A DNA stretch of 64,000 nucleotides. It comes from Serinus canaria. Taxonomy: Eukaryota; Chordata; Aves; Passeriformes; Fringillidae. Every line of letters begins with the position of its first letter. Position 1 is the stretch's first letter. The notes under the pieces are model-generated. The model was not told the origin of the DNA, did not search any database, and was given only the letters and a program-made list of their open reading frames with translations. The stretch lies in contig NC_066342.1 in NCBI RefSeq assembly GCF_022539315.1, positions 17,873,346 through 17,937,345 of the forward strand. Reading direction: 5' to 3'. Shown here piece by piece: positions 22,286-34,245 of the stretch. A program made the position numbers and the translations under genes.

Positions 22286-22685
22286 GAGGGACTTGTCTTT
22301 ACAAACAAACTGTGGGTCTGCTGATAAATAGAACTGGATACTGAGAGATGAAAGAAACAATGAGAAGAACCATAAATTCCATAAAGAATTCCACTGAGTG
22401 ACGCAAAGAAAAGACAAAGTGGGGGGTTATACATTAGAAGGGAGTCTTAGAAATTAGGCATTTCAGGAAAATCTGTACCTCTCAAGTACCTCAGCCAATG
22501 GGGAAAGAGAGAGGGACATTCGGTTGGAAAAACAGGATAAAAAGGAGGCTGAGTCCCCCAAAAATTTGAGAGACTCCAGGGGAAATGCCCCATGGCCTCT
22601 CCCTTTATTTGAATAAAGTAACAGGACTCCTCTGTCTCCTTTTTGGACATAAACCTCTGGAGTTTGTGGATTAATTCTCCTGACA
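22286..22685 (+). mobile_element. 5' LTR (3' portion defined) of a gamma-like provirus
   Basis: ATAAAAAGG near 22528 and GAATAAAG near 22610 mark promoter and polyadenylation sites. U5 ends TCCTGACA at 22685, three bases before a tRNA-Pro-like primer site. The start given is approximate because no clear TG terminus or target-site duplication was found. Confidence 0.6.
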
Positions 22686-22688
22686 ATT

Positions 22689-22708
22689 TGGGGGCTCTTG
22701 TCCATGAT
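22689..22708 (+). other. tRNA-Pro-like primer binding site
   Basis: TGGGGGCTCTTGTCCATGAT begins three bases after the LTR. It closely resembles the TGGGGGCTCGTCC start of the tRNA-Pro site typical of gammaretroviruses, with changes in the middle. It supports the 5' LTR and leader assignment. Confidence 0.7.
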
Positions 22709-22916
22709 ATTTCCACCATCCAGGGGCAGTGGGCAGTGAGCGGAGCTGAAGGTGTGCCTCACCCAGTTTCGGTGATCAGCTCCCCTTGCTGGTGGCTAGC
22801 ACCGGGTGATAGATGGAGTTCCCGAGACTGTCCAGGAGACAGACGAGTGGTGGACCAGGAGGTCTGTGAAAAGTCCACACAGGGAAGGACCACTGAAAAT
22901 CTCACCAGTGAGTAAA

Positions 22917-23709
22917 ATGGGATCTCTGGGGAGTAAACCTGGGACGGCACCCATGGAGGGTTTCAAAGTAAAGCCGGGAAGGGGTCCCAGCAAAAGCGAT
23001 GACGATCCCAAAATATCTCCAAAGAATCCCTTGGAAGAATGTGGAGTTGGTTTACACATTCTCCCAGAGGTTATTAAGGACATAGATGCCCAAAGGGGGC
23101 AATAAGAGAAAGTCAAGAAGGTGTCTCGAGAATCCATGGTTATGGGGGGCAATAAGGGGAGTCGAGAAGGGACCTTGACAACAGGGGATGGATGGATAGT
23201 GTTGATGTGTTGGAACAGAATTGGTTGAAGGGGAGTATGGAGAGATATGGTTGAGGCAAGGAGTGGCAGGACTGGGCGCGGAGGTCCAGGGCCAGGAACA
23301 CAGGCTGGGGGTCTGTGGGGGCTGTCGGGCAGCCAGGGCTCAGCATCAGGCAGGGCCTGATCCTGCCACCCCTGGGCAGGGGCAACAGTGGCTGTGGCCC
23401 CCATAGGCTGTGGAACACCCTGGCCCAGTGAGCCCAGTGAGCCTGTGGGAGACCCCGGCCACCTGTGATGCTGCTGGCTGCGCCGACCTGGAGTGCTGGG
23501 CAGAGCGGGGAAACCACATTTGGACACTGCAGCAGGACAGACACTGGCTCTGTTATACAGTGTGTGATAAAGAGAGAGAGAACAAGGAGGAAGGAACATC
23601 TGGGAAATGTAGATTGTACGTGGAAAGATTAGCACTTTATTTTAATGATTTTGTTTGGTTCACTGGAGAAATGAATGGTTTTGAGCTGTGGGAGAATGAA
23701 TACCCATAA
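22917..23709 (+). pseudogene. gag: Gag remnant after the Pro primer site
   Basis: The ATG at 22917 starts MGSLGSKPGTAP, with a Gly-2 that could be myristoylated as in matrix proteins. The first frame ends at 23105. Further broken coding sequence continues to 23709 (HWLCYTVCDKERENKEEG, then NDFVWFTGEMNGFELWENEY). Capsid and pol are not found before a different plus-strand integrase fragment begins at about 23855. Confidence 0.5.
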
Positions 23710-23854
23710 GCAGTAGTGGGGGGGTCTGGAGGAAGAACAGAATAAGCCCCTGGATGAACTGGTTAGGAAGATTATGCAGGAAGGGATGAGGAAAAGGTGA
23801 AAGCAGAGGCAAAGGTGATGGCAGAAGCACCAGGTTTAAAAATAAAAAGGGGGA

Positions 23855-24033
23855 ATGTATAGGGAGTTACCTCAAGTGAGATTAGATAAAGCTGTTTATG
23901 TGCTAAACTTTTTACATCCTTTACCTGACTTACAACTGTCTCCTATATTCTGTCATTTTTCTTCTTTGAATTCTAAAGAGTCAAATGTTCGTAAAAACAT
24001 TAAAGTATGTATCGATGCCGGGCAACCACAATG
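23855..24033 (+). pseudogene. pol: Betaretroviral-type integrase C-terminal fragment
   Basis: A short plus-strand frame contains RLDKAVYVLNFLHPLP, matching the 'K.LFTLNFL' helix near the end of betaretroviral/ERVK integrase cores (compare [14 protein letters not shown] in the P1 pol of this window). It lies just after an AAAAATAAAAAGGGGGA tract, so different fragments are joined here. Confidence 0.5.
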
Positions 24034-24800
24034 TAGGGAATAATGTGCTCTGATTCCATGATTCAGAAAGCTGAACAATTGCTTTATTAAGCTACACTAT
24101 ATTACACTAATACTATACTAAATTACATACTAAAAAGATACTATACTAAAAAGATACTAAATAAAAACCCATGACTGTCTGAGACAGCCAGGACATAGCT
24201 TTGACCCAATTGGCCAAGGTGATAGTGGCGCCCTGGAAAATGCTAAGATAAACTCTGAAATGTTAAGACTTGTGGTTTACCTGCGTAAGTAGTATAATTG
24301 CTAGCTGAAATGATTGTTTAGTAATTAAAATAATTATTGTATAATCATAAGAAGAACTAGGAGAAGCGGTATGTTCCTAGTCTAAGGTGGCGATGCTTGG
24401 CTGAAATCTATGTATACTATAGAACAATGTAAGATTAATAATTAACATGAAAGTTATATAACGATAGAATATAAAAGCATATCCATCCCGAACCTCTGTC
24501 GGAGTCAGATTTGGGTCTTTACCCCTGACACCCAGAGCTCTTAAATAAAAGCACCTGCATATAATCATTTCTTGTGATTATGTGTTCCTGAATGCTAACA
24601 AAGGAATCTAAACAACCTTCACCGGTGTCCAATTAACAAATCCCTTTGGGTAAACAATGTCCATAACACATTCCACATGTGCAAAACAACAGGAGCAGTG
24701 AATAGAAATAAGACTTGATTTCTCTTCTTCTCTGAGGTTCTCACTGCTTTGCCCAGGAAAAATCCTTGGGAAACTTGTGCCTGCTGCTCTCTGTGAAGAG
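24034..24800 (-). mobile_element. ERVK-type LTR, interrupted
   Basis: The minus-strand LTR has its U5/polyadenylation side on the left (AATAAAGC on the minus strand, near 24083). Its U3 on the right ('attccacatgtgcaaaac', 'ttctctgaggttctcac') resembles the LTR at 32793-33149. A plus-strand solo LTR sits within it at 24261-24600. Outer limits are approximate. Confidence 0.5.
24261..24600 (+). mobile_element. Solo LTR within the ERVK-type LTR
   Basis: The ends TGTTAAG...GCTAACA form a 5-bp terminal inverted repeat (TGTTA/TAACA). A TATAAAAGC box lies near 24471 and AATAAAAGC near 24545. No internal retroviral sequence is present. The flanks do not show a clear target-site duplication. Confidence 0.6.
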
Positions 24801-25370
24801 AGGTATGGGTTAAAGATTTGATTCCTGGAAGGTGGACTGGCTCAGTGGAATTAATAATGTGAAGGAAGGGACATGTGTGTTCTGATAGAGAATGGCCCTC
24901 GTTGGGTTTTTGCTCACTGTGCTAAGTCATATTTGGACTATATAGGAAGGAATAGGATAGGTGGTTCTAGAGCTGAAATAGAATGAGTTGGTGACACTGG
25001 CCACTAGGTGGATTGAAGCATGGACCCTCAAAAAACATGCTGTGAAGATGATAATTCTAGGCAGAGCAAATGGGGATATTTACTCACGCTGAAAACTCGA
25101 ATTTAATTTGCTGGATGTTACCTTTACTTTAGTTCTTTGTATTTTTCCACAGAGAGGTTGGTAGTGCTGAGTAATGTGTCTTGTACCATTTCCCTTTACA
25201 TGGGACCGATGTTCCCAAAAAAGGGGAATTTAATGTACCTAGGGGAGAAGTGTTGCTTTTGCATAGGGATGTTGAATTAGTAATTAAGGTTCCACACTTT
25301 GAACAACTAGGTCAGTTGCCCATTATGATAGCAGCAACTTGTTGTAAAGTTAAGTGGATGCTACTTAGTT
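24801..25370. other. Interval with no recognised gene
   Basis: Probably decayed retroviral sequence. A plus-strand ORF at 25181-25381 (66 codons) has no recognisable motif. Nothing else could be assigned. Confidence 0.4.
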
Positions 25371-27370
25371 CTAAGTGGTGACTAGGCAGATGACTTGGTC
25401 TCTAATTCTCTTTAGCAATTTTACCAATGCCTCTGCACCCCAATGACATTCGTTATGTTTAATTTGTAGAACTTCTCTCATTATCAAGGGGGGTACCACT
25501 ATCTGTCCTTGAGCAGTCAAATACCATCCTTCCCAGTTCTTTTGTGCATTTAGTAAACGTGCCAGTCTCTCATCTTCTACTGAATATTTTGGTTTTGGAG
25601 GCAGATTAAATTGGGATACATTGAGCTTTGAAGGTATCAATGCCATTGTTGTTTGCACCTCTCGAGCAACCTCTCAGGCTGCCCAGTCTGCCTTTGGATT
25701 TCCTTCACAGATTTTTGAGTTTCCTGATTGGTGTTCTTTACAGTGTATAATTGCCACTTGTTCAGGTTTTTGTACTGCTTTTATCAATTGCAGGACTGCA
25801 TCTTGGTGTATAATGTGTGTACCTCGAGAAGACAATAATCCCCTTTCTTTCCACAGTGCTCCGTGTATATGTGCCACCCCAAAGGCATATTTTGAGTCAG
25901 TCCATATATTTGCCTTTTTCCCTTCACTTAGTTTTGGTGCTCTGGTTAGAGCAACCAGATCTGCCTTGTGGGCAGATCTATTTGGTGGTAATGCCTTTGC
26001 TTCCACTACTGTACTGACTGTTGTTACCGCGTATCCAGCGTATCTGGTTCTGTTTTCCACGAAGCTGCTCCCATCTGTAAATAGCTCCCACTCCAGCTGC
26101 TCTAGCGGGACATCTTTCAAGTCTTCTCTTGCTGAATAGGTGTACTCTATTACCTCTACACAGTCGTGTTCCAATGGGCCGCCTTCAGTTGTGGTACCTA
26201 GGAACAAAGCTGGATTCAAAAGGTTAGTTGTTTTTAATGCGACATCATCCTGCTCAGTCAGGACTACCGGGAATTTTATCATCCTACTTGGAGATAGCCA
26301 ATGGCCCCCCTTCTGTTCTAAGACAGTGGTTACCATGTGCGGTGCATAGAGATCTATGTGTCTTCCCATAGTAAGCTTCCTGGCTTCTTGTATCAGCATC
26401 GCAGTGGCTGCGATCACCCACAGACATGGAGGCCACCTGGCACTTATGTTTTCAAGTTGTTTGGAAAAGTAGCCCACCGGTCTTTTCCAGCTTCCCAGAC
26501 TTTGGGTCAGGACTCCTTGTGCTAGGCGTAGCCTTTCATGTACAAACAGCTGAAAATCTTTAGACAGATCAGGTAACCCTAATGCTGGAGCAGTCGTCAG
26601 TGCCTTTTTAGTTTTAGGAAGGCTTCCTTCTGTGGCTTGCCCCAGGGGAATGGCTGCGTCTTCTGAGCTTCATACAGGGGTTTCGCAATCAGTCCATAGT
26701 CCATGATCCACAAGCGACTCCATCCTGCCATCCCGAGGAAGACTCGCAGCTCATGTAAGTTCTGGGGCTCTGGAATAGCACAAATAGCTTGGATACCTTG
26801 GTTAGTACCTAGTTTTCGTTGCCCTTGTGAAATTTCACATCCCAGGTAGATCACAGTCTGTTGGGCAATTTGTGCCTTTCCTCTGGATACTTTGTAACCT
26901 CCCATTCCCAGTGAATTTAAAATCTCAATGGTTATTTTTGTACAGGTTGCTTTTTCTTCTGTAGCTATTATTATATAATTAACATACTGCAACAATAGGT
27001 ATTGGTCTCTTGGTACTTGCCCATTTTCGGTCCAAATCTCCAGTTCCTTTGCCAGTTGGTTTCCTAATAGGGTCGGCGAGTTCCTGTCCTTTGTCGTGTC
27101 CAGGTGAGCTGGGTCTTTCTTCCATTCCCTGGGTTTTCCCACTCAAAGGCAAATAGTTTCCTACTTTCTTTGTCAAGGGGGATGCAGAAAAAGGCATCTT
27201 TTAAATCAATTACTGTAAACCATTTACATATCTCCTTTACGGATGTTAGCAATGTGTAGGGATTTGTTACCACTGGATAAATGTCATTTGTTATTTTATT
27301 TATTGCTTTTAAATCCTGCAGTAATCTGTATTCACTATTTGGTTCCTTTACTGGAAATATTATGTCCTAA
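25371..27370 (-). pseudogene. pol: Gamma-like pol remnant (RT, RNase H, integrase N-terminus)
   Basis: Read right to left. RT palm: WFTVIDLKDAFFCIPLDKES near 27160-27220. Catalytic box: LLQYVNYIIIA, where YVDD reads YVNY, near 26990. RNase H: ELFTDGSSF, WTDSKYAFGVAH, IIHCKEHQSG and GNPKAD at 25690-26090. Integrase zinc domain start: IKHNECHWGAEALVKLLK at 25400-25470. Several frames are used, so frameshifts are present as well as stops. The integrase catalytic core is missing; the element is cut off at about 25371. Confidence 0.82.
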
Positions 27371-27399
27371 CTTATTTTACAAATGCTTTTCTAATCAGC

Positions 27400-28641
27400 T
27401 CCTATATTCCCCCAACATCATCACCTTGGTAACGTTTTCCTGCTGGAACTGACTGCCCTTGTGAAACCTGTCTGGGCACTCTCGTTTCCAATTCCTCTCC
27501 TGCTTGCAATACGCACATTGATTTAGGCTTAACCCTTGCATAATTGTCCTCTACCACGTCTACCATTGCCACGTCTCCTGAAATTTGGGTTCCCTTTTCC
27601 TTGTATTACTGCTAAATGATTTTGCTGCTGCCTTTTACTACCTTCTCTTTCGCGATTATTATATACTGTCCAGGCTACCTTCAGGATTCTGAGTTTTCAT
27701 AACTATTTTTATTACTCGTGCCACCTTATCAGGATTTTCTCTATAAGTTCCAGCTGACTGTTTCTAAATATTTAAAGCTGCAGGAGAAAAAGGCACTTTT
27801 ACAAACACAGGACCTTCTACACCTTATCGCAAGGGAGCAATCATAGTCCGTTTTTGTCTGCCTATGTCTTTTCTTTCCACAACCGGGGCAAGCTTTGACC
27901 GGCTTGAGGTTCTGTGGGCTACTGGGGTCGTTGATTTATTACCACTGCTATTTTTTTTTCACTTGCATCCCTCCCCCTCCTTTCTATCACAGCTAGGTTT
28001 TGCTCATCTTCCGAGGAAGAGGAATCAGGTGACGATGGGAGCGGAGGATAAAGAGAGAAAGGTGTACTAGATGAGACAGGTTCAGGATCCGGTGAGGTTG
28101 GGACAGGGACACATGAAGCAGATGGGATAGGGTTAGGTTCTCTTAGTCTTATTGGAGCTACCTGTAAATCAATATCTGTATAATTTTCCCTATTCAATGC
28201 CAAATGTTCTAGACAATGTTTCTTGCGAACTCCACACTTATTACTTGCAGATGCTCTAACCACCATTAATCTACATTCATCCCGCCATTCTGGCTTTCCC
28301 CGTAAATAGAAAAACAAATCAACATACGAAACCTCATCCATTTTTTTTCTTGTTTTTTTCTTTTTCTTTTTTTCTTCTTTTTCTTTTTTTTTTTTCATTC
28401 TTGCTTACAAAACGACATTAACTGAAATACTGTTATATTGCAAAGTCCCGTATTTTGGCTATTTTTCGCCATTCTCCAGGACACATTCTGACCACCATGT
28501 ATTACCATAATTAATCAACTTAGCTTTACATAATTCTTCCCCAAAATTACCCTGTTTCCAATGTGCTATTAAGCACCCCAAAGGAGAAGTTTGTGGAATA
28601 GAGGCATTGCTGCCCAAAATTCCTTTAGCTAGCTGAGGCAA
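27400..28641 (-). pseudogene. gag: Gag remnant of the same gamma-like element
   Basis: From the right: a matrix-like block (SPLGCLIAHWKQGNFGEE, 28459-28641). Next comes a Lys-rich homopurine stretch (28330-28400), a second matrix block (EVSYVDLFFYLRGKPEW) and a Pro/Ser-rich linker. A broken capsid follows (VFVKVPFSPAALNI, YRENPDKVARV). Last is a nucleocapsid knuckle (CAYCKQERNWKRECP) with the expected His replaced. RT follows directly, so protease is deleted. The ORF at 28625-28837 overlapping its start is antisense LTR. Confidence 0.65.
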
Positions 28642-28644
28642 AGA

Positions 28645-29013
28645 AATTCCCTAGACTGTGGGGTTTTTTCCTTTTTCTTAACACCCAGAGGAGCACCAGC
28701 AGCTCGCGCCTGTAGCCCACTGGGCTGGGCCTGGGCCACAGCATTTCCAGCACCAGAGGGACTGATAAGAGACTGAGCGAGCTGAGCTGCAACCCGGGGA
28801 GGGGACTCTGAGTTTGTAATCTCTTTTGGAGCAGCAAGGGGTTTTATTGTTTAATATTGTTCATGTTTTATTGTTTAATAAACAGGCATTTTCCCACTTT
28901 TCTCCAAGGAGGTATTTTCTCCCAAACCGGTTGGGGGGAGAGGCCAATTGAATCTGCTTTCCTAGAGGAGCCCCTTTGAGGGTTCTCTCCCAAATTTGCT
29001 CTGACTCAGGACA
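28645..29013 (+). mobile_element. Partial LTR of the ERVL family at 44.7-54.4 kb, inverted
   Basis: This is the reverse complement of the 5' part of 53768-54150: 'gcagcaaggggttttattg', TTTAATAAACAGG, 'ggtattttctc', and the end GAGTTCAG/CTGACTCAGGACA-type terminus at 29013. Only the U5-side half is present, so it is a truncated LTR. It separates two partial gamma-like proviruses. Confidence 0.7.
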
Positions 29014-29040
29014 ACCCCTGAAAGAATTTTCTACCAATGT

Positions 29041-29247
29041 TGTTGACATAGAAACCAAGAAAGAGAGAAGGATAAATAAGACAAACCTGCAAGTGTTTAT
29101 TCCAATAAGCACTTTGTCTTTCCTGATCAATGAGTAAAGTGTAAACTTATGAGTTTTGTAAGAATGTATAAAAAGCATGAATGCTATCATAAAACCAGGT
29201 TTGAAGCCTTCTGAAAATGGAGTGTTGCTTTGAATTGTGACTGTCAC
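29041..29247 (-). mobile_element. Short LTR-like segment
   Basis: On the minus strand it starts TGTGACAGTCAC, has TTTTTATAC and AATAAACAC, and ends GTCAACA. These are LTR-like signals in order, but at 207 bp it is short and no target-site duplication was found. Confidence 0.35.
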
Positions 29248-29309
29248 AACTAAGATAACCACTGGGTGCAGATCCTCTGTAATCCTGCTAACAGCTCTTA
29301 GGTCCTGTA

Positions 29310-29950
29310 CTACTTGATGCTATCAGTCCTTTTAACAAGTAAAATGGGAGTATTAAAATTAAATTGATACTCTTTTAATAGTCCAAACTGCAAAAAGTTC
29401 TCAATTGCTGGCCTAATCCCTTTTCTATCTTCCTTTTTCAAAGGGTACTGCCTGATCTTAAATGGTTGTTTTCCTTCTTTAAGCTTAACTTGCACAGGAA
29501 GTGCATTCTTTACCCTCTCTGGTATGTTAGAGGCCCATACCCCAGGAAACACTTGCTCCATTATTTTTGCTAATTTCATCCTCATTTTCAATTTTGGTCT
29601 CACTAATTGTTAACATTAAGCTTAGTATGTCTACATCTTGTTGATCCTTTACCTCCAAAATAATCTCCCTATCTTTAAATGTGATCTTTGCTTCTAGCTG
29701 CCTAAAAGTGCCTTTGGAGAGTTGGGCATATACAAAAACCTGTGAATCTCCACTTGTTTTCTAAGTTTATATTTTGATGGTTTGCAAAAATATGCTTTTT
29801 CAAATTGGCCAGTTGCTCCCCTTACTATACCATAATAATTTGTTATAGGCATTAAGGCTTTATTTAACACCGAGTAGGTTGCCACTGTGTCTACTGAAAA
29901 TAAACAAACTTAGGGTTCCCAAGGATAGCCCTTCGGACAAGCAACTGCTA
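29310..29950 (-). pseudogene. pol: Second gamma-like element: protease and RT N-terminus
   Basis: Two frames read right to left. One is a protease region (TYSVLNKALMPITNYYG, then a Lys-rich block and NSPKALLG, 29694-29885). The other is an RT N-terminal region (VWASNIPERVKNALPVQVKL, IRQYPLKKEDRKGIRPAIENF, NTPILLVK, 29310-29603). The RT stops where LTR sequences begin. The neighbour on the left starts again with gag, so this is a separate, 3'-truncated provirus or a rearranged one. Confidence 0.7.
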
Positions 29951-31083
29951 ATAAACTCAGTGTCTTCTGATTTCTATTTTTATTCATAGGACACTTCAGC
30001 TACTTATTTCTCACTCACTCTACTTAAACTTTGCTTCACAAAATCTCCCAGTCCTTCCTTAGTTTTCTTCTCACACAATCTAATCTTCAAAATTAGCTCA
30101 ATTAAAGCGTTGTTTCCACTGACACAGGGCACACTCACTTTGTTGCTTTGCAAGATAACAATAATAGTCTTGCACAAACTCCTAAAGATCAAGTCCAAAC
30201 TACTGAGGTAAAGGGACCCCTTCAATCCGTCTAGCCACGGTTAAAACAAATTGCTCTCATACAAAAGGTTGTCTCTGTTACAGTAAAAACTCTCATATGC
30301 CCACAAACACAACATAACCCCCCTCCCCTCCCAACTTCACAAGAGTCAAGGCTAAGTTGCTGTGGGAGGGGAATTCCTTTAATTTGTTTTAATACAGTTT
30401 AGCATACATAAATCATCACACTGTAGTTTTTTCTGCATAAAATGCTGCACTTGTTGCAAACAAATCTCAAAATTTCTACCAACACAACTGTACAGTCCCA
30501 AGAATTAAATTACCGCAATGCAGGAGAAAAACTACACAATCCCCTTGTATCCCAAATCCTGGGAATCAGTTATAATAAGCTGTCTTTATTACAGTTCTAA
30601 CAGCCCACAAACACCTGTTCAAACTAAAACTCTTCTAGAAAGGTTGCCTAAATGGCTGAACCCTTTTAACTCAGGCTCAATCTTAACACACAGCTAACAA
30701 CACAGCTGACACAAAACAAAATTACTATTTTGTTACAATTATAACTTCTACAAATAACCAGTAAAATCTCACACTACACTAGATGAATCTAAAGTAATCT
30801 TAAGTTGCAACTTTGCAAACTCCACAAGGAGAGGGACCACAAAGGCACCGTGTTATAGCCTTCGACTCTTGCCTCTCAGGTTCCACAGGCAAAGGATTGG
30901 TTAATACTCAAACACAAAGCATTGACGAGAGACTGTTGATACTCAAATACTTGGTGTCACAGGGAATAAAATTCTTCACAACTAGAAAGCTCACACACAC
31001 AAACTCACTGGGAAAGGGGTGTCTCTTAAAGTGCTCACTTTTCTCAACACAACACACAGCATGCAACACTTCATCTACCTACG
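29951..31083. other. Interval with no recognised gene
   Basis: AC-rich on the plus strand with many stops in all frames. A minus-strand ORF at 30004-30225 may be 5' gag or leader of the gamma-like element, but no motif supports this. Confidence 0.35.
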
Positions 31084-32174
31084 TGTCTTGGTTTGAGAGG
31101 AAGTGAGTTTTTAAGATGCTGTAGTCAAACCAATAGGTGCTCAGATTTGAATATTGGCACCTGGTGTGGCCACTGAGGACATGGATATGCCTCTGAGAAC
31201 ACAGGGGGGTTAAAAGCAGAGAACTCCCAGGGGAAAGCTTGTCCCTGAAAGAAGTCAGATCTCCCCCGCCCAGCTGCAGGCTGGGCGGGGGAGGGGAAGC
31301 CACAAGGTCTGAGTGAAGTAAGCCAGAGCCTTAGACAGAGAAGAGAGGTGAAAGCCCCTGCAAGATAGAAAAGTAGAAGAACCCTGAAAGACATTAAGCA
31401 GCCCCCCCAGAAAGAGAGAGAGAGAGAGCTTGTGCCACCTTGAAATTCGATATCATGTGCTGGCAGCACAGCCAAGAAAGTGCAGTGATGTGATGTGAAG
31501 GAGTGTGTGAACAGAGACGACAAGTGAAGAAAGTAGTTAGCGCCCTCGATCTTCAGTGAAAGAAAAGATCTCTGTTCTCGAGACCCCTCGGCCCCAGGGG
31601 GTGAAATTTAAGAGAAGACAGATGTCCCGAAAGTAAGAGACTGTGCTCTTTTTAAAACTGAGCAAAGCACCCTTAAAAAGAAAACCCTAGAAGCAGCTCT
31701 AGTCCATGCGCAGTAGTGAGAGCACTGGACATAGAAAAAAGATGTCACAATAGCAAATGTTCTCCAGGTGGTGCCACGTGCGACATAGAAACACACGAAG
31801 TTTCAACTGTGTTTCCTGAAGAAGCCCATAGTGCAAGAAAAACTCCTCTCTTCTTGATGAGCTGAGAATTAATTATCTGAAAAGTAGTGATAGACTGAGA
31901 GTTAGTGATCTGAGAAGTAGTAACTGAATTAAGAATCCACAGTTTTGTCTTACTGTGATGTGTTAGAAATAAAGCAGAGAGAAGAATGTTTAAAAAGTTT
32001 TCATCCTGAGTTCTGTGTTTCTTTTATATATTGTAAGTTAATAAAGTTTTTTTTCTCTTTTATTCCTAAGCTAGAACCTGCTTTGCTCTATTTCTGATCA
32101 CATCTAACAGTACACACCAGAGAGAATGTATTTTCATAGAAGCGCTGGCATTGCGCCAGCATCAAACCATGACA
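31084..32174 (+). mobile_element. ERVL-type solo LTR (1.09 kb)
   Basis: The ends TGTCTTGGTTTG...CAAACCATGACA form a 10-12 bp imperfect inverted repeat typical of avian ERVL LTRs. AATAAAG signals lie near 31968 and 32039 in plus orientation. The flanks CTACG (left) and CTACA (right) form a near-perfect 5-bp target-site duplication. It contains no coding region; overlapping ORFs are spurious. Confidence 0.75.
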
Positions 32175-32792
32175 CTACATTAGCATCTTCTAACATTCAC
32201 ACACTCTGGACACAATCAAAATAACAGTACACAGTCAAATAGCAATAATACACTGGAATTTGCCTAGTTCACCCCCAGAAGGGCTAGCATGTCCCCTCAA
32301 CACGGGAAATTACCCTTTAGCTGGCAAGTAAACCCTACAATGTTTGCAAGCAACCCTATGGGCCCTTGTTATGCACAGGATGTCCCCTTGTAACTTACCA
32401 ACTGTGCCCTCAGCTACACGTACATACGACTTACAAACTAATTTCTATAATTATAAACATATCTTTCTTCTGTAATGCTAGCAGTCTTGTCTGCCCCCAT
32501 GATGAGCAGACGGGGAGCAGAGGTCTCTCTAGGAATAAATATCCTGGTTGTGCCTAGAGGCATCCACTGCCCAACTTGGTCTCGCAGTGAACAGAGAAGT
32601 CCTGCAGTAGTTGCCAAAATGAAGCATGGACAGATGACTCTTCAACTACCTTAAGTTGAAAAGTGGTATGTTTATTACAGCGCCAGGTACAAGCAGAATA
32701 ATTTCTAAAGGTATGTGCGCTCTTTGAGAGTCAACTCTCCTTTTGTCCCTTGTTGTATATGCATTAAGTTTCACAATAGGTTCATGCATGTT
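32175..32792. other. Interval with LTR-like fragments
   Basis: A minus-strand AATAAAC (near 32670) sits in 'ggtatgtttattacagcgcc' and may mark another old LTR. No gene is recognisable and the boundaries are unclear. Confidence 0.35.
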
Positions 32793-33149
32793 TGTCGCCA
32801 TTGAGTTAGGAACAGCTAGAAGAAGACAACATTGACTCCAACACTCATAAGGCATAAGGCAAGGTTTATTAGGAACTACACATATTTATAGATGGGATCG
32901 TTCACCCAGAACCTGATTGGTCCTTAAACAACACCCCTCACACCATTGGTTAATTAGGAGCAACAGCTTCTTGTAAATCTCATTCCATAAACATCACATA
33001 CAAACATTCCACATGTTCACAAACACCAGGTGCAGAGATTAAGATAAGAATTGTTTTAATTCTTTCTCTGAGCTTTGTCACAACTTCCCCAGGACGATGC
33101 CTGGGAAAGTTATCTGTTTCTCTTTCTGACTAAACTGTCAGCATCCACA
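32793..33149 (-). mobile_element. 3' LTR of the old ERVK provirus M
   Basis: On the minus strand it starts TGTGGATGCTGACAG after a polypurine tract (AAAAAAGGGGGACC, 33150-33163). It has AATAAACC (near 32866) and ends TGGCGACA. It directly follows an env TM relic, as a 3' LTR should. No matching 5' LTR was found at the right end of M. Confidence 0.7.
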
Positions 33150-33165
33150 GGTCCCCCTTTTTTGT

Positions 33166-33363
33166 TTAAAGCGGAAGGTGGCATTTATAATCCTCTTCAG
33201 GGCCCATTGCAGAAAGGAGAACAAACACAGCTGAAGAGATCCCATTAGCAATTTGCTGGTTATCAATCAGAATCTCAATCAGATGCTGGCTTAGAATGGT
33301 CAGGGAGATTCTCCAACACATACCATCGAAGTCTTTACAATCACATCCTTTTACCAACATCAA
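33166..33363 (-). pseudogene. env: M env transmembrane-subunit fragment
   Basis: A 65-codon frame contains VKGCDCKDFDGMCWRISLT. This is the disulfide loop of an alpha/beta-type TM subunit, with C-X6-C followed by Trp where a second Cys is expected. A helical segment and a short end follow just before the polypurine tract. SU and the membrane span are not recognisable, so env is mostly deleted. Confidence 0.6.
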
Positions 33364-33589
33364 GCCTTGTTGTTCCTTCTTACAAGAAATCCTTACTAAT
33401 TCTAATACAGTAAGAAAACATTGTTAGTCTGCTCAAAGAACTGGCAGTCTAACTTGTCAACAACCCTTTTCCAGAAACAAAGAAAAAGATAGAATGCTCA
33501 TTCCCTACTTGTAGAGGGACCATCTGATTGATGATCATTGTTCAAAGGTTGTCTGTTGGCCACATTCTGCTTTTGATGTCGCAAGTCGG

Positions 33590-34245
33590 GGCGAACACAC
33601 CTTGCAGATATCCATCATACCTCAGTATCTGTGGAAACACATGCATACTTGCGACTCCAAGTGATAAGCTCGCACGGGCCCTCCCACTTATTAGTGGTTA
33701 GGTCCCGTATCCGGACTTTCGCTGGAGGCAGGTGTGTCTCACCTGAACACTGCAATGAGAAAAAGTGATTTAAATTGACAGGATTGTTTGAATTTTGTGG
33801 CACTGTAAGATTATTGTATATAGAGCTTTTTCCAATCAGCTGTGCTGGTTTTCTCCAGGTATTCCCCTTTTTTGTTTTTCCAGAACACGCTTTAAAGTAC
33901 CATGGGCATGTTCAACAACAGCTTGATCAGTTGGAGCATGTGGAATACCAAGTTTATGTGAGACTCCCCATAGGTGCAAAAAGTGCAGCGTCTTCTGTGA
34001 GACGTAGGCAGGACCATTATCAGTTTTCATAGAAGAAGGTATACCTAAGATCGCAAAAGCCATCCTCCAATGGGCAATCATGTCTCGACCCTTTTCTCCA
34101 GTATGAGCAGATGGCCACATAGCAGAGGAGAAGGTGTCAATAGACACGTGCACATACTTAAGTCAGCCAAATTCGGCAATATGGGTGACATCCGTTTGCC
34201 AAAGCTGCAAGGCTTTTAGGCCTCTGGGGTTTGTTGCATTAGTAT
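33590..34245 (-). pseudogene. pol: M integrase, core and C-terminal domains
   Basis: Minus-strand reading gives LWQTDVTHIAEFG (first catalytic Asp) with an in-frame break just after it. MKTDNGPAYVSQ (second Asp) and TDQAVVEHAHGTLKRVL (Glu) follow. A C-terminal domain (KWEGPCELITWSRKYACVST) ends near 33610. The sequence is clearly related to the intact integrase of P1. Upstream coding continues beyond an LTR insertion at 34546. Confidence 0.85.

Noticed and set aside
28625..28837. 70-codon minus ORF upstream of gag
   Set aside because: The sequence is an inverted ERVL-family LTR, shown by its match to 53.8-54.1 kb.
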